Shown: positions 20,167-31,359, numbered from the stretch's first letter. The stretch is DNA of 64,000 bases from Allomyces macrogynus ATCC 38327 (GCA_000151295.1 GG745328.1:2051333-2115332), one strand, 5' to 3'. The notes: generated by a model from the sequence alone, not told the origin. Numbers and translations are program-made.

Positions 20167-22622
20167 TTACGCCGTGATCCGCCGCGACCCCCACCGCTCG
20201 CGCCGCGCCTCGACCGACGTCGACACAACATCAATCATGCGCAGGTGCCGGTCCATGCCGTAGGCAAGATACGGCCGCCGCTGCTCGGTCGGCGGGAACC
20301 GCGTCACCGTGTGCGTCGTGAGCTTGACGCGTGCAAGCGTGTCGCGGTCGCTGCTGCGCGTCATCATAATGATCGGGTCGGCGGCCGCGTCGTTGCCCGA
20401 CACCAAGCGCTGCATGCCCTCCACCTCGCGCCGCGTGCACATGCGCACGACCGACGGCGGCAGTTCCGTCGGTGTGGGCCCACGCCGCAACTGTTCGAGC
20501 GGTGTCGCATAGTCGCCCGACGGCAGCTGCGAGTTGCGAACCACCCACACGTCGTCGCCGCGCGTAATCAGTTCCGACCCGAGCCGCAAAAAGTAAAGTT
20601 CCTTGGTGACGGGCGGACGCACGGGGGCCGGTGCCACTGCCGCACCGCTTGCCGCCGACGCGGTCCGTGTGCGACGCGCGCGCGATTCCTCGGGGGCCAC
20701 TTCTTCGACCTCGACGTCCTCGTCAAAGTCGCTAATCTCCTCCTCCTCGTCAAACTCGATGACTTCCCACGACGCATCGAGCGCAATCGCCTGCATCACC
20801 GTCGACGACCACAGCGGCGCCGCACGCGACGGCCGTTCCTTGAGCGTGCGGAAATGCTGCAGCCGCGAGGCGGCCACGCGGTGCAAGAACGGTGCCTGGT
20901 GAATGGGCCGCAGCGGCGGATGGTGCTCGTAGGGCACATCGATCATCGGCGGTGCCGTACGGTCGAGCGCGCCGCCCAACTGGTCCGTGTCCTTGAAATC
21001 CTGCCACGCCGTCTCGACCAGGAACCGGTAGAACCGGCTGGTCGTGAAATGGCGCGGGTCAGCATCGTCCTCGAGCCCTTCCGTGAGTGCAAACAGGTGC
21101 CGCCAGTACCACGTCAGCGGCAGCTTGACGACCGTGTACTCGAGCGTCGCCGGATCGACGGCGTCCACCTCGTTGACGCGCTCTGAGTCCATGAACAGCT
21201 CGTCCTCGTGCGGGTCAAAGTCGTGCCGGTAAATCGAGAGCACCATGACAGGCCACAAATGGCTGCGCCGATGCCGGCGGGCGGTCCCGGTCTTGGGGTC
21301 GAGCCACGGTTCCGGGTTGGCCGCGTCGACGTCCGAGTCGCAGTCGCTCGGCAAGTCCGCGTCAGGGTCCTTGCGCACAATATCGTTCCACGGTTGGTTT
21401 TGGCTGCGAACATTCGGGGAATGAGAATATCAGCAAAACAAAGGCAGAGCCTAGGATCGCGCGCGCGGCATTCCAACGTACGCTTTCCGGTCGCGCATAA
21501 TCTCCTCGTCAATCTCGCGCGCCTCGTCCTTGGTCAGCGTCATCCAACAGACTTGCAGGAGCGAGAACCGCGGGAACGGCTTGCCCTGCAGCGACAGCCG
21601 ATCAACCTGCTCCAAGAGCGCGTCCACTTCCGCCGTCATCTTTTCCTGGCCGGTACCCGGTTGCGGCTGTGGCTCCTCGTGCTTGACCTTGCGCCGCTTC
21701 CGGCGCGCGTGGTGGCCGCGCCAGTCGTAGCCGTCCTCCTCGCCGGAGCCGACGCCGCGTGAGTCGTAGACAGGCGCCTTGGTCATAGGCACGCTCTCAG
21801 CGCTCGCCTCGTCGTCCCAGACCGGCACGGCCGCCGCCGGACGTTTGGGCGGCGGACTGGTCGCGGGTTCGCTGGCAGTCAATAGATCCACGTCGGGCAG
21901 CGGTGGGTGAAGTTGGTCGGGCACCGCCGCGGTGAGACGAGTTGCTTCCGACGATTTGCGCGGTGAATATTGCTTCTCGGTTGTCGTCGGCGCGGCAGTG
22001 ACATTGTCGGCACCGAATGCGCGCGTGTCTTGTTCGGCGCGGACAAGTTCTTGAGCTGCTGCACGTGCAACCTCGACGCGTTCGACACGTACCGCGGTCG
22101 CGCCTGCGTCGTTGCGTGCCGGCTCCTTGACCGCCGCCGTAGCCGCGTGCGTGACCTTGACACGATCAGCATCGTCTGCGCTTGCTCCCTCGATTGCGGC
22201 CCCTTCTTCACGACTTCCCTCGGCTTCCACATTGTCGTCGCGCACGTCCTCGTCCTCACGAAACGGTTCTTCACTGGCGACGGCCATGTCGTCGTCGATC
22301 TGGTCGTCATCCTCGGAATCCGAGATGACGATCAACTCGAATTTCCGCTTGATCGGCTTGGTGGTGGCTGAGACCGCCGCGTCCTTGTCGCGGGAGCCCT
22401 GAACGGCAACCGGCGCAACCGGCGCAACCGGCTCCGTGCCCTGGGCATTGCTGCTCGCGAGCAGCGAGTTGGCCGCGGTTACGGGCGCGGTTGCGGACAC
22501 ACGGGTCGTCGTCGTCGGTTCGGGCACGACCGAGATCGGCGTTCGAGCGTACGACGGTTTGGACCGGACCGTGGTGACAGGCCGTTGCGGCGCGGCGGGC
22601 GGGTACGGCGCAGGATTCGCGG

Positions 22623-22655
<33 letters not shown>

Positions 22656-25050
22656 TCGGGATCTGTAGGACAGACTGATCAGCGGAACCGCGGGTGCGCG
22701 ACGAAGAGGCGAGCAGTGGCGGCGGCCACGGCGGTGGGACCGGCAGGACCACGACCGGCCGGCGTGCCTGCAGCCCAGCGGGACCGCCGAGATAGATGCG
22801 TCGAACCTGCTGGAATTGCCTGTTGCGCGACCTGGTCAGCGCGGCGGGTGCGGGCGTGGGCGGCGGCGCGGACGCGCGCGAGCGAGTCGTCGTTGTCGGC
22901 GGTGTTGGCATCGGTGCATGGTGGCCGATGCCATAGTGCGGAACGACCGGCGGCGGAGGTAAGGTGTAGGTGCCGAGAGGGACGATTGGCGGCGCACGGC
23001 CGGCGAGCCCGGGGTAGGAGAGGCCGTAGGGCACGAGTCGTGGAGCACCTCGCTGGAAAGCCAGGCGCTGAACTTGCCGCGGATCGTTTGCACCGCCGGG
23101 CGGAGCCGGTGGGGTTCCCCGGCCGGCCGTGCCGCCCTTCAACCCCCAGTTGCCGGACTTGCGCAGTCGCTCCTCTTGCTCGCGCGAGAGGGTCGACCGT
23201 GCTGTCGACGATGAAACGATACGCGATGGTGGAATCGAGTACGGTCCTGGTCGCGTCGTCGTTGCCAATCGAGGATCGCGTGGAGCGGGACGCGATGGCG
23301 GCGGCGGTCGCGATGCCGATCTGGAGGACGCGCTCGAACCCGGGGCCAGACGAGGATCGCGAGGAACGGCAGGCGACGGCGGTGCCGAGATCGACGTGCT
23401 CGAACCCGCATGTAGGCTCGGATCACGAGGAATAGGACGCGGCGGCAACGGAGTTGGACTGGATGACGTGCTTGCGGCCAGAGCCAAGCGCGGGTCGCGA
23501 GGGACGGCGCGCGACGGTGCCGGACTGAACGGTGCGCTCGTAGCCGCTGCTGGAGGCAGGCGTGGATCGCGCGGATCGCGCGGAGCAACGTGCTGCGGTG
23601 GCGGCGGCAGATTCCGCGACGCGGCTGGAGCCGGAGGCAGACGAGGATCGCGAGGTGGTGGAGGCAGATGAGATGCGAGCGGAGGACGAGCATTAAACCC
23701 AAGAGCGCTTCCGCGCGCGTCATGCGCGACGGGTGCCGAGAACAGTTGAGCAAATCCATGTTCCCCTGGTGGCCGTGGACGGCCAGAACCCGGCTGCGCA
23801 GGCCATTGCGGCGGCTGCACAAACAAATCAAGCGGGTCCGCGGTTGCCGGCGGCTCTCCGCGCACTCGCGCTGCATCGCACACCGGACCAGGTGGAGATT
23901 GAACGAATGCGATGCGCATGGGAGCAGACGGCGGCGGCGGTGGTGTTGGTGCGACAGGACTCGTCGGTTTGAGCAAAGCCGACTTGCTAGTTGGTCGCGC
24001 GCGGCGTCCACCCACCGCGAGGACATCGCAGAGCCGCTCCTCGTCGTCCGAAGCGGCGCCGACGACGTCAATCTCGGGCAACGGCGATCGCGGAGGAAGG
24101 GGATGCGTGCTGGCGAGCGCGCCAAACCCGAGATTTGACTCGCCGCGCCGCTTCTTGGCCGCGTGCGCCGTATCCTCGGCGGTATCCTGCGGACCAGCGT
24201 CTTGACCGGCTCCTTGACTCGATCCGGCGAATGAAGCAAATCCGCGAGATTGACGAGCTGCTGCGAGTGTAGGCACGGGTGTCGCCGACTGCGAAAACGA
24301 CGGCGGCCATGTCGCACCCGATCCAGAATGCTGCTGGTGCGTCAAGGACCGCACCGTCGGCTGCTCGTCGCGCAACGTGTCGGTCACCAAAGCGGGCGCG
24401 TGAAATGGTGATTTGGGTATAGCGCGCGACCGGATCGGAAGCTTGGAAAGAGCGCGTGCGCGAGCCGCTGCAGCGCGCAACGAGGAGACTGGTAGGGGCC
24501 GCACAGACGATGACGACGGCGGAATCGACGGCACAGGCGCGGTGCTGGCGGGCGAGCTTGCCGACGACGACGACGGCTCACTGATCACCACCACCTCGCG
24601 CTTGCGCTTCTTTGGCGTCGTCGGCGCCGACGTCGGCGCGGATGACGGAGCAATAGTTGCCGATGCTGCAGCGCTCGCCGCCGCCGTCGACTTGCCCGAC
24701 TTGGCCTGGCTCGGTTTTTTGACCTTGTTTTCGGGATGGCACACCAAACAGGAGCACGGATCGCGCTTCTCGGCCGCCGGATCGGACGAGACGAGCAAAA
24801 GCCACTCAACGTGCGGCTTGAACTCGACGACCGACCGGAACGTGCGCCGCGACGGGTGGCCGTAGATGTAGCGGTCGGAGCGGCCCGACGGCTTGGTGCG
24901 CTTGATCGCAGCGTACCCGGGCGGGAATCCGCACAGGCCCAGCCGCGCCGCGACACGCGCTTCATGATCGTGATCGCGGTCGATTTGGCCCAGGATTTCG
25001 GCAGGCCAGCACAGCGTCACGCCGTCCGTGAATGTTGGTGGTGTGAGCAT
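20167..25050 (-). CDS. Clr2-like transcription-silencing protein (SHREC-type)
   Basis: Two exons, 25050-21482 and 21403-20167, separated by a 78-nt intron (donor GTACGT), give about 1601 residues. An in-frame ATG at 25473 would add 141 low-complexity residues. The N-terminus matches the Clr2 silencing domain: 'DGVTLCWPAEILGQID' at 9-24, 'SGRSDRYIYGHPSRRTFRSV' at 55-74, then 'CSCLVCHPE' at 99-107. The C-terminal exon carries a second ordered region ('WNDIVRKDPD', 'PVMVLSIYRHDFDPHEDEL', 'LPLTWYWRHLF'), as in the Clr2 C-terminal domain. In fission yeast Clr2 belongs to SHREC, the Snf2/HDAC complex that silences heterochromatin. The 1100-residue middle is disordered, with about seven RDPRL-type motifs around residues 455-615. 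It is far larger than S. pombe Clr2. The exact extent of the C-terminal domain is inferred. Confidence 0.8.
21404..21481 (-). other. Intron joining the two Clr2-like coding blocks
   Basis: Donor GTACGT, acceptor TTCGCAG, 78 nt. Without splicing the long frame ends at 21451. With it the sequence reads 'EEIMRDRKAQNQPWNDIVRK' and continues to 20167, joining two frames that could be mistaken for separate genes. Confidence 0.75.
23140..23690 (-). repeat. Recurrent RDPRL-coding motif inside the Clr2-like gene
   Basis: About seven copies of a Pro-Arg-Asp-Pro-Arg-Leu motif (one reads RDPSL, one is doubled as RDPRDPRL), spaced roughly 20-30 residues apart in Pro/Ser/Ala-rich linker. On the plus strand these appear as repeated GGATCGCG words. 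Confidence 0.8.
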
Positions 25051-25499
25051 GGCCGAGTTGGACGCTGACGCGGACGCGGACGCGAGCGCGGGCGCAGGTA
25101 CGGTCGCGCAGTTGGTGGCGGAAGTTGGAACGAGCGGCGATTGCTGCTGGCATGGCGATCCGGCCGTGGAGCGCAAAGTCGATGGCGACACGCGGCGTGA
25201 TGATGGCGGCGCTGGTGGTCGTGTGGGAGCTGTGCGTGCAGCAGGTACAGCGAGGCGTTGATGCGTTGCAGCTGGTTGTGGTGGTGGTGGTTGAGGTCGG
25301 ACAGCTCCATCATCATTGTCTTGTTGGCCATTTGCAGCAGCAGGACGAGGTTGATCTGCGTGTCGCAGCACGGCATCGACAGCGCGGCGTGTCGAGTTGG
25401 CTGGGGCGGGTGCGGCTCTTGCTCTGTTGGTTGTGGGGGGAGAGGAGGGCGTGCTGGCGAGTGTCAAGGTCATGGTGAGTGAAGCAGCCAGTTCAAGAG

Positions 25500-27050
25500 C
25501 ACCAAGGTGGGGCTCATTCCTTGCTGCCTGGTCTGCGCGCTTGGTCCCCATGGCGACATGTCGTGATGCAGCACCACTTGCTGCACATTGTCGCGGATCA
25601 GACTCTGTGGGGGGATCATGGTGGTCGTGCATGCAAAAATGGCAAAGGGGAAGGAGCATGGGCATCAGCAGCTGCAGCAATGGCACCAAGAGCAGCAGCC
25701 AGACTGGCAGCAGGTGCGAGACGTGGGGAAGAGCGTCTCGCACCTTGGCAAGAGCAAGTTGGTCTCCTCCAAGCAGCAGCAGCTGGTGCACCCACCAAAC
25801 CCCCAACTGCCCCTCCTTGTCTTGCAGGTTCCTTGGCATGATCAAAACCTTGCTGTGGAGAAGCCATGATGGTGAACACAATCCTGTGGTGTTGGTGCTA
25901 CAATTTGAGCCAAAAACAAGCCAAACCCTAAGTTAGCAAATGGATGAGGATGACCTGCTTCTGGACACAATGAATTAACAGCAAGTTGACACCAGGACAC
26001 CCAGTTGAGGGTGGGAAAGAGCAAGAAGAGGCAAAAAACAGGTGAGAATGAAAACGAAAGAGGACAGGAAAAGTGAGAAGAGGTCAAAAAGGGTGAGAGT
26101 GGGGTGAGAGTAGGGCAAGAATAGGTGAGAGTGGGGGGAGAGTAAGGCAAGAATAGGTGAGAGTAAGGCAAGAATAGGTGAGAATAGGTGAGAACAGGTG
26201 AGAAAAGGGCTGGAAAGAGCAAGAAAACAGGCGTGAAAGGGCGTGAAAGGGTGCAAATCAGTGCAAAAGGGCACAAAAGAATGCATAAGGGTGTAAAAGG
26301 GTGTGAAAGGGCAGGTGCAGAAGCAAGACCAGTGAGCAAGACCAGTGAGCAAGAAGAAGAGTCAAAGTTAGTTGAAAGGAGTCATTGGTCTCAGCTGTTC
26401 CTAGCCTGAAGAACCAATGCAGAGGATCCAAGCCACCATGATCACCACCATTGCAACACTAGCATGCCAACTAAACATGCTAGTGCTGTTGGTGATGACC
26501 ATGGTGCCCTGTCCATGGTAAGGGGCCATGAAGTTGGGACTCAGCTCAAAGCAAGGACATCATTTCTTGTGACAAAAGTAGGGGGAATATGGCATCCCAA
26601 GGCAGAGGCAGGGGAGCATGAGCAGCACCTTGGACTTGATGAGGGCACAAGAAGATCACAGCTTGAGAGCTCAAGGACTGGTGGTGGGGGATGGTGAGGT
26701 TGGAGATAGGATGCCAGCACTTCATCAAGCTCAGTTTCAGTCTTAGACGTCCTCAGAGAGGGTGGCCAGCTCCCTTTTATACTCTGAGGCGAACTGCATA
26801 CATTTTGAGCTCGATGTGGCTTGGTGGGTCTGTGCCCATCCACGTGACTCGGAGCCAATAGAACCAGCAGAGACGTTTCACAGGGAATGGTGAAGTTTAT
26901 TAGGCTTTCTTAGGCTTTCTTAGGCATATTTTGCTTTACTAGGTTTTCTGGTTTCTTCCAACCATTGTTCAGCTCTGCCAAAGCCTGCCAAAACCTGGGC
27001 CTTGAAACCTGTCCGCGAGAACCTATCTTCCTAAACCTGTCCCTGAGTTG
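25500..27050. mobile_element. CpG-poor repeat island, probable degenerate transposon
   Basis: From about 25860 to 26950 the sequence has very few CG dinucleotides and is rich in TG/CA, unlike the very CpG-rich flanks; this is the signature of methylated, decayed repeats. Inside it are short tandem repeats (26085-26330), a minus-strand TATAAAAG box near 26775-26783 with an ATTGG element and CACGTG upstream, and an AATAAA on minus near 26897. The minus-strand stretch downstream of the TATA box resembles an LTR leader or promoter, but no terminal repeats, polymerase or integrase sequence could be shown. Boundaries are approximate. The left edge overlaps the possible upstream extension of the Clr2-like frame. 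Confidence 0.5.
26085..26335. repeat. Degenerate tandem repeat, unit near GGTGAGAATA / GGCAAGAATA
   Basis: Many imperfect copies of a 10-20 nt purine-rich unit (gtgagagt, ggcaagaata, ggtgagaat), followed by several GTGAAAGGG(C/T) units and a duplicated AAGACCAGTGAGC. The minus-strand frame over it gives a repetitive Leu/Pro/Ser/Tyr peptide that is a by-product of the repeat. Confidence 0.7.
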
Positions 27051-27350
27051 CGCGTGCCAAGTTGCCAACGAACGATCGTCAGCAGCAACCAACACGCACA
27101 AACACGTCCTGGCACTGCCACCAACACCAGCAGCCCGAGCACCCACCAAAATCCAGCACGAGTAGCAGCAACGAGACGACGTTCCCGAAGGCAACCAGAA
27201 TCATTGCGCGGTGACACGGTTCTGGCACATCAACGGCAACCACGGCCTGCTGCTCAGCGATAACTTTCCTGAACACTTGCGAGCAAGCCGACCAACTCGC
27301 CCAGTCATCGATTTACCGCGCAGGCTTGCGCAATCGAATTTTTCACGACC

Positions 27351-30134
27351 ATGTTGCGCCGTCTTCCTGCCGCTGTCGCGCGTGCTGCAGCGCGCTCGAG
27401 CGCAGGCTGCACTCGGTTACCCTCAAGGACTGCTGCTGCTCCCTCGCCATTGCTCGCGACGAACCCGCCGCGGCCTGGCATGCGGCCGCCATGGCACCCG
27501 CGAACGACGACATTTTCCGGGTCGGCACGCCCATTCTCGACGTGGTCACCACGACCGGTCGCGCCACTGGCTCATCCGCTCCGCAACCCGGCTCTGTTTG
27601 CATCGTCGCTGCTGCTCGCGGGCTACGCGCACTACCAGCTCGGTGCCATGGGATCGCTCTACTTGCCTGCGGGAGGCGACGGCGCCGGCGTCCTGATTCT
27701 CGGACCAGAGGCCGATGCCGCGCCATCACCGCTAGTTGCGCTCATCACCTTGATTGGAGGTCAGTCGCGTACTCTTTCGACAGTATTCGGTGGACCTGGT
27801 TGTTTTTTTTTTTCTGTCGCTAAATCGAACGGTTTTACGGCTCTAGCTGCCGTGTCTTGGGCCCATGGCCAAGTCGACGACGCCAAGGACGCGATTCTCC
27901 ACGCGGTCGCGCGCATCCGCGATGATCTCGACGACATCTCGACGGTTTTGTTCCGCAACGCCAGCAGCGGTAGCCCAGGCAGTGCACCTGGCGCGAGCGA
28001 TGCGGGCTCGTCGGGCCTGGGCCCACAGGGATCGACGCCATTTGGTGCGGCCGGCGGTGGCGCGAACCCGGACGAGGACGAGTTCATGGACTTGACCAAG
28101 AAGCTGATTGAAGTACGCAACATTCTCAAGGCGGTCAAGATCACGGGCAACCTCGTTTTACCGAGCATTGTCGTGATTGGCAGCCAAAGTAGTGGCAAGT
28201 CGTCCGTGCTCGAGGCGATTGTCGGCCGTGAGTTTTTGCCCAAGGGCACCAACATGGTCACGCGGCGCCCACTCGAGCTGACGCTGATCCACACGCCCGA
28301 CTCGACCGAGGAGTACGGCGAGTTCCCGCAGCTCGGGTTTGGCAAAGTGACCAACTTCCAGCAGATCCAGCGCACGCTCTACGACTTGAACATGGCTGTG
28401 CAGGACGAGTGCATTTCAGACAAGCCGATTGAACTGCGCATCTACTCGCCCAACGTGCCGGACCTGACGCTCGTCGACCTGCCCGGCTACATTCAAATCC
28501 ACTCCAAGAACCAGCCGCGCGACCTCAAGGAAAAGATTGCCGACCTGTGCGAAAAGTACATTCAGGAGCCGAACGTGATTCTCGCCGTGTGCGCGGCTGA
28601 CGTCGATTTGGCCAACTCCGAGGCGCTGCGCGCGTCGCGCAAGGCCGACCCGCTCGGTCTGCGCACGATTGGCGTCTTGACCAAGCTCGATCTCGTGTCG
28701 CCCGAAATGGGCGAGCAGCTGATCGCGCACAACGACTACCCGCTGCACCTCGGCTACGTCGGTGTCGTGTGCGGCGGCAAGAACCCGCAGGCCGCTCTCG
28801 TGCCGTTCCAAAAGCGCGACTTGACGGTCGGCGTGCCCTACCTGCGGCAGCTGCTCATGCGCACGCTCGAGGAGCGCATGGGGTCGCGCCTCTCGATTCT
28901 CGCCGACGCCGTCGACCAGGAACTCGCCGAGGCCAGTTACCAGTTCAAAGTCATGTATAACGACCGGCGCATCACGGCCGAGAGCTACTTGGCCGAGACC
29001 ATGGACACGCTCAAGCACCGGTTCAAGGACTTTGCGCGCCAGTTTGGCAAGCCGCAGGTGCGCCAGGAAGTGCGCACAATGCTCGAGGAGCGCATTGTCG
29101 AGATTTGCGAGCAGCTCTATTGGCAAGACCCGAAGCAGCAGGAAATGGCCACGGCCGCGGCCAAGACCGACCCCTACTGGTCGCACAAGCTCAACCTCGC
29201 GTCGTCGGCACTGACCAAGAGCGGGGTCGGCCGCGCGTCGACGCAACTCGTCGTCGACTCGCTCATGTCGCACATGGAAAAGCTCATCACCAACGAGCCG
29301 TTTGTGCACCACCCGGACACGCGCCGCAAGGTCTTGCAGCTCGCCAATGAGATTATTCGGCACAAGTTCCACACGACCGTCGACCAGGTCGAGAACACGA
29401 TCAAGCCCTACAAGTTTGAGGTCGAGTGCACGGACCTCGAGTGGGCCGAGGGCACCAAGCGCGCCGTGGCCATGCTCGAGCGCGAGATCCAGGCGTCGCA
29501 AAAGGCCTACGACAGCATCAAATCGGTCGTTGGCCGGCGCACGCTCAACGGCGCCATTTCGTACCTGACCAAACTCGACAAGGAAAAGCACGCTGACCAT
29601 CCGCTCGCTGGCACCAAGCCGGCGCCCGAGTCGTCCATGGACATGCTCTTGCGCGCTGTTCCGTCGGACCCGGGAGAGCGGCCGTCGGGCTACACCGACA
29701 CGCTGCTCGCCAAGGCGCGCACGGCGCTCTACTACGACCGGCGCATGAACAACCTCTACAACCGGCTGTACCACATCAAGTCGCGGTCGTGCCGGTCGCC
29801 CGAGTGCCAAGACACGTGCCCCGAGATTTTCCTCGAGTGTGTCTCGGAAAAGCTCACCTATACGGCCGTCATGTTCATCTACATTGAGCTGCTCAATGAG
29901 TTCTTTTTCCAGTTCCCGCGCGACGTGGACGAGCGGCTCTACTACGACTTGACCAAGAACCAGATCGCCGCGTTTGCGCGCGAGAACCAGTCGGTGCGCA
30001 AGCAGCTCGACTTGATGGACCGCAAAGCCGTGCTCGACTTGGCGCAGCTCAAGCTGCGCGCGCTCGTGCGCCGGCAAGAGGAGATGGAGCGCAAGAAGCG
30101 CGAGCAGGAGCGCGCTGCCGCGCGTGGGTACTAG
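27351..30134 (+). CDS. MGM1: Mitochondrial dynamin-like GTPase Mgm1/OPA1
   Basis: The ATG at 27351 starts a frame of 927 codons. It contains an in-frame intron at 27760-27846 (GTCAGT donor, CTCTAG acceptor, T-run inside), so the mature protein is about 898 residues. The N-terminus is an Arg/Ala-rich mitochondrial presequence followed by one membrane segment at about 80-97 ('ALFASSLLLAGYAHYQLGAM'), the topology expected for an inner-membrane protein processed by rhomboid protease. The GTPase motifs are intact: G1 'GSQSSGKSS' at 248-256, G3 'DLPG' at 347-350 and G4 'TKLD' at 415-418. They are followed by the dynamin stalk, a lipid-binding insert and the GED-like C-terminus ('RKQLDLMDRKAVLDLAQLK'). 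Mgm1 fuses inner membranes and keeps cristae shape. The family assignment is secure. Confidence 0.95.
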   Translation: MLRRLPAAVARAAARSSAGCTRLPSRTAAAPSPLLATNPPRPGMRPPWHPRTTTFSGSARPFSTWSPRPVAPLAHPLRNPALFASSLLLAGYAHYQLGAMGSLYLPAGGDGAGVLILGPEADAAPSPLVALITLIGGQSRTLSTVFGGPGCFFFSVAKSNGFTALAAVSWAHGQVDDAKDAILHAVARIRDDLDDISTVLFRNASSGSPGSAPGASDAGSSGLGPQGSTPFGAAGGGANPDEDEFMDLTKKLIEVRNILKAVKITGNLVLPSIVVIGSQSSGKSSVLEAIVGREFLPKGTNMVTRRPLELTLIHTPDSTEEYGEFPQLGFGKVTNFQQIQRTLYDLNMAVQDECISDKPIELRIYSPNVPDLTLVDLPGYIQIHSKNQPRDLKEKIADLCEKYIQEPNVILAVCAADVDLANSEALRASRKADPLGLRTIGVLTKLDLVSPEMGEQLIAHNDYPLHLGYVGVVCGGKNPQAALVPFQKRDLTVGVPYLRQLLMRTLEERMGSRLSILADAVDQELAEASYQFKVMYNDRRITAESYLAETMDTLKHRFKDFARQFGKPQVRQEVRTMLEERIVEICEQLYWQDPKQQEMATAAAKTDPYWSHKLNLASSALTKSGVGRASTQLVVDSLMSHMEKLITNEPFVHHPDTRRKVLQLANEIIRHKFHTTVDQVENTIKPYKFEVECTDLEWAEGTKRAVAMLEREIQASQKAYDSIKSVVGRRTLNGAISYLTKLDKEKHADHPLAGTKPAPESSMDMLLRAVPSDPGERPSGYTDTLLAKARTALYYDRRMNNLYNRLYHIKSRSCRSPECQDTCPEIFLECVSEKLTYTAVMFIYIELLNEFFFQFPRDVDERLYYDLTKNQIAAFARENQSVRKQLDLMDRKAVLDLAQLKLRALVRRQEEMERKKREQERAAARGY
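27760..27846 (+). other. In-frame intron (29 codons, no stop) of MGM1
   Basis: 87 nt with GT-AG ends and an 11-nt T run. It has no stop codon, so a gene caller may read through it. Splicing gives 'LITLIGAAVSWAHGQVDDAK', which fits the family; the retained sequence does not. Confidence 0.75.
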
Positions 30135-30553
30135 ATGTCGCTGCCGTTCGCGTGCGAGTGCGTGCAAGTCGCGCGCTGGTTTGGATTTTGGCCCGGGTCA
30201 GTGTGCCCACGCTGACCTGTCGAGCATGGAAAAGTTGGCCTGTTTCCCGCCGTTTTCGTCTTGCCACTGCGGTTTTGTTGTGTTGTAGCCCTTTGAATCG
30301 GTTGCAGAAATGGTAAAAGAGAAGTATTTTGGCGTTCCTGGTCTTGACGGATACTGGCACAGCGATGAGCGAGCTGAAGCGAGAACGAATGATCGCGCGA
30401 TGTGATCGCACGTCTCAACATGATGCGACTAAACTGGCTCGCACCATGCTCGCGCTGTTTCGCGGGAACAACGGTCATTTCGACCTCAAACAAATCGGCC
30501 GAGGAGTAATCAACTACGTGTGTATTGGGACAGCGGAACCCGTCGATGCGTGC
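30135..30553. terminator. Convergent 3' region, MGM1 / NDUFA2
   Basis: About 420 nt between two converging genes, lower in GC than the exons. It must contain both polyadenylation sites. Confidence 0.35.
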
Positions 30554-31036
30554 CTACTTGCGCACCGGGCCGTTGTTGAGCTCGAGGATCTTGGCCGCGA
30601 TCTCGTTCTCGGCCACGTTCTCGAGACTAATCTTGCGCTCGACGCCAAAGTCTGCCCAGAGCCGCACGCAATCACGAGCACGCTCGCGTCGGTCAGTCTC
30701 GTGGAACGAACCCCATCAACATCTCGAACGTTCAGGACAATGACGCGCACCGTAACGAGCAAATGCCCGGGCCTCGACGTTTTGCGCCTCGCGGATCAGA
30801 ATCGGGAGCGACGGGTTCGCCTGCTTCATGGCCGGGTACGACTTGGCAATGAACGACCTGCAGCAGCACGAAAACGACCACCGTCGCAAAATGAGCTCAT
30901 CATAACTTGCTTTCTTCTTGAATGTTGTCCGTCATCGCGAACGGACATACCGGAGGCCGGCACTGCCCGACGCCGACTGGCTCAGGTGGATGCGCAGCTC
31001 CTTGATCGAGTTGGAGAGAGGGCCGCGCCACGACAT
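30554..31036 (-). CDS. NDUFA2: NADH dehydrogenase 1 alpha subcomplex subunit 2 (complex I B8)
   Basis: Three small exons (31036-30951, 30857-30751, 30651-30554) with introns of 93 and 99 nt give 96 residues, the normal size for this family. The protein reads 'MSWRGPLSNSIKELRIHLSQ', then 'FIAKSYPAMKQANPSLPILI', then 'FGVERKISLENVAENEI' and ends 'ELNNGPVRK'. This matches the thioredoxin-fold B8 accessory subunit of mitochondrial complex I. The first exon ends with the splice inside the Arg codon that precedes 'SFIAKSYP'. No single exon is long enough to be noticed as a gene on its own, so it is easily missed. Confidence 0.93.
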
Positions 31037-31359
31037 GGTTGATGATTCGTTTCTTGCAGCGGTTTGCACACAGTCGCGACGCTAATGCACGCCGAAAACG
31101 AGACTAAACCGAGAGGTCGATGGAAACGGTTTTTGGCCGTCGACAGTTTGGCAGTTTGCTTGCCATGGGTCGGCAAAATCAGGTTTCCAGGTTATGACCC
31201 ACAGCGGCCTCTGTTGTCGAGGATGTGTGGGCACGACGTTCGAAACCCGCTCCCGGCACGGCGAAAGCACAGAGGCAACCAACCGTGAATACATGGTGAA
31301 GGAGCGAAATACACGTATTTTTAAGACCGTACACATCTAAGTCGCAACCAGCAAGACCC
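31037..31359. other. Intergenic, NDUFA2 promoter / CFAP91 3' region
   Basis: 323 nt between two minus-strand genes. Relatively AT-rich near 31290-31340. No other feature recognised. Confidence 0.4.

Noticed and set aside
25842..26339. Minus-strand frame with repeated Leu-Thr-Tyr-Ser-His units
   Set aside because: Translates the tandem repeat in the CpG-poor island; no start context, conservation or ordered sequence.
28416..30167. 583-codon minus-strand frame
   Set aside because: Antisense shadow of MGM1, created by GC-rich codon bias; no domain of its own.
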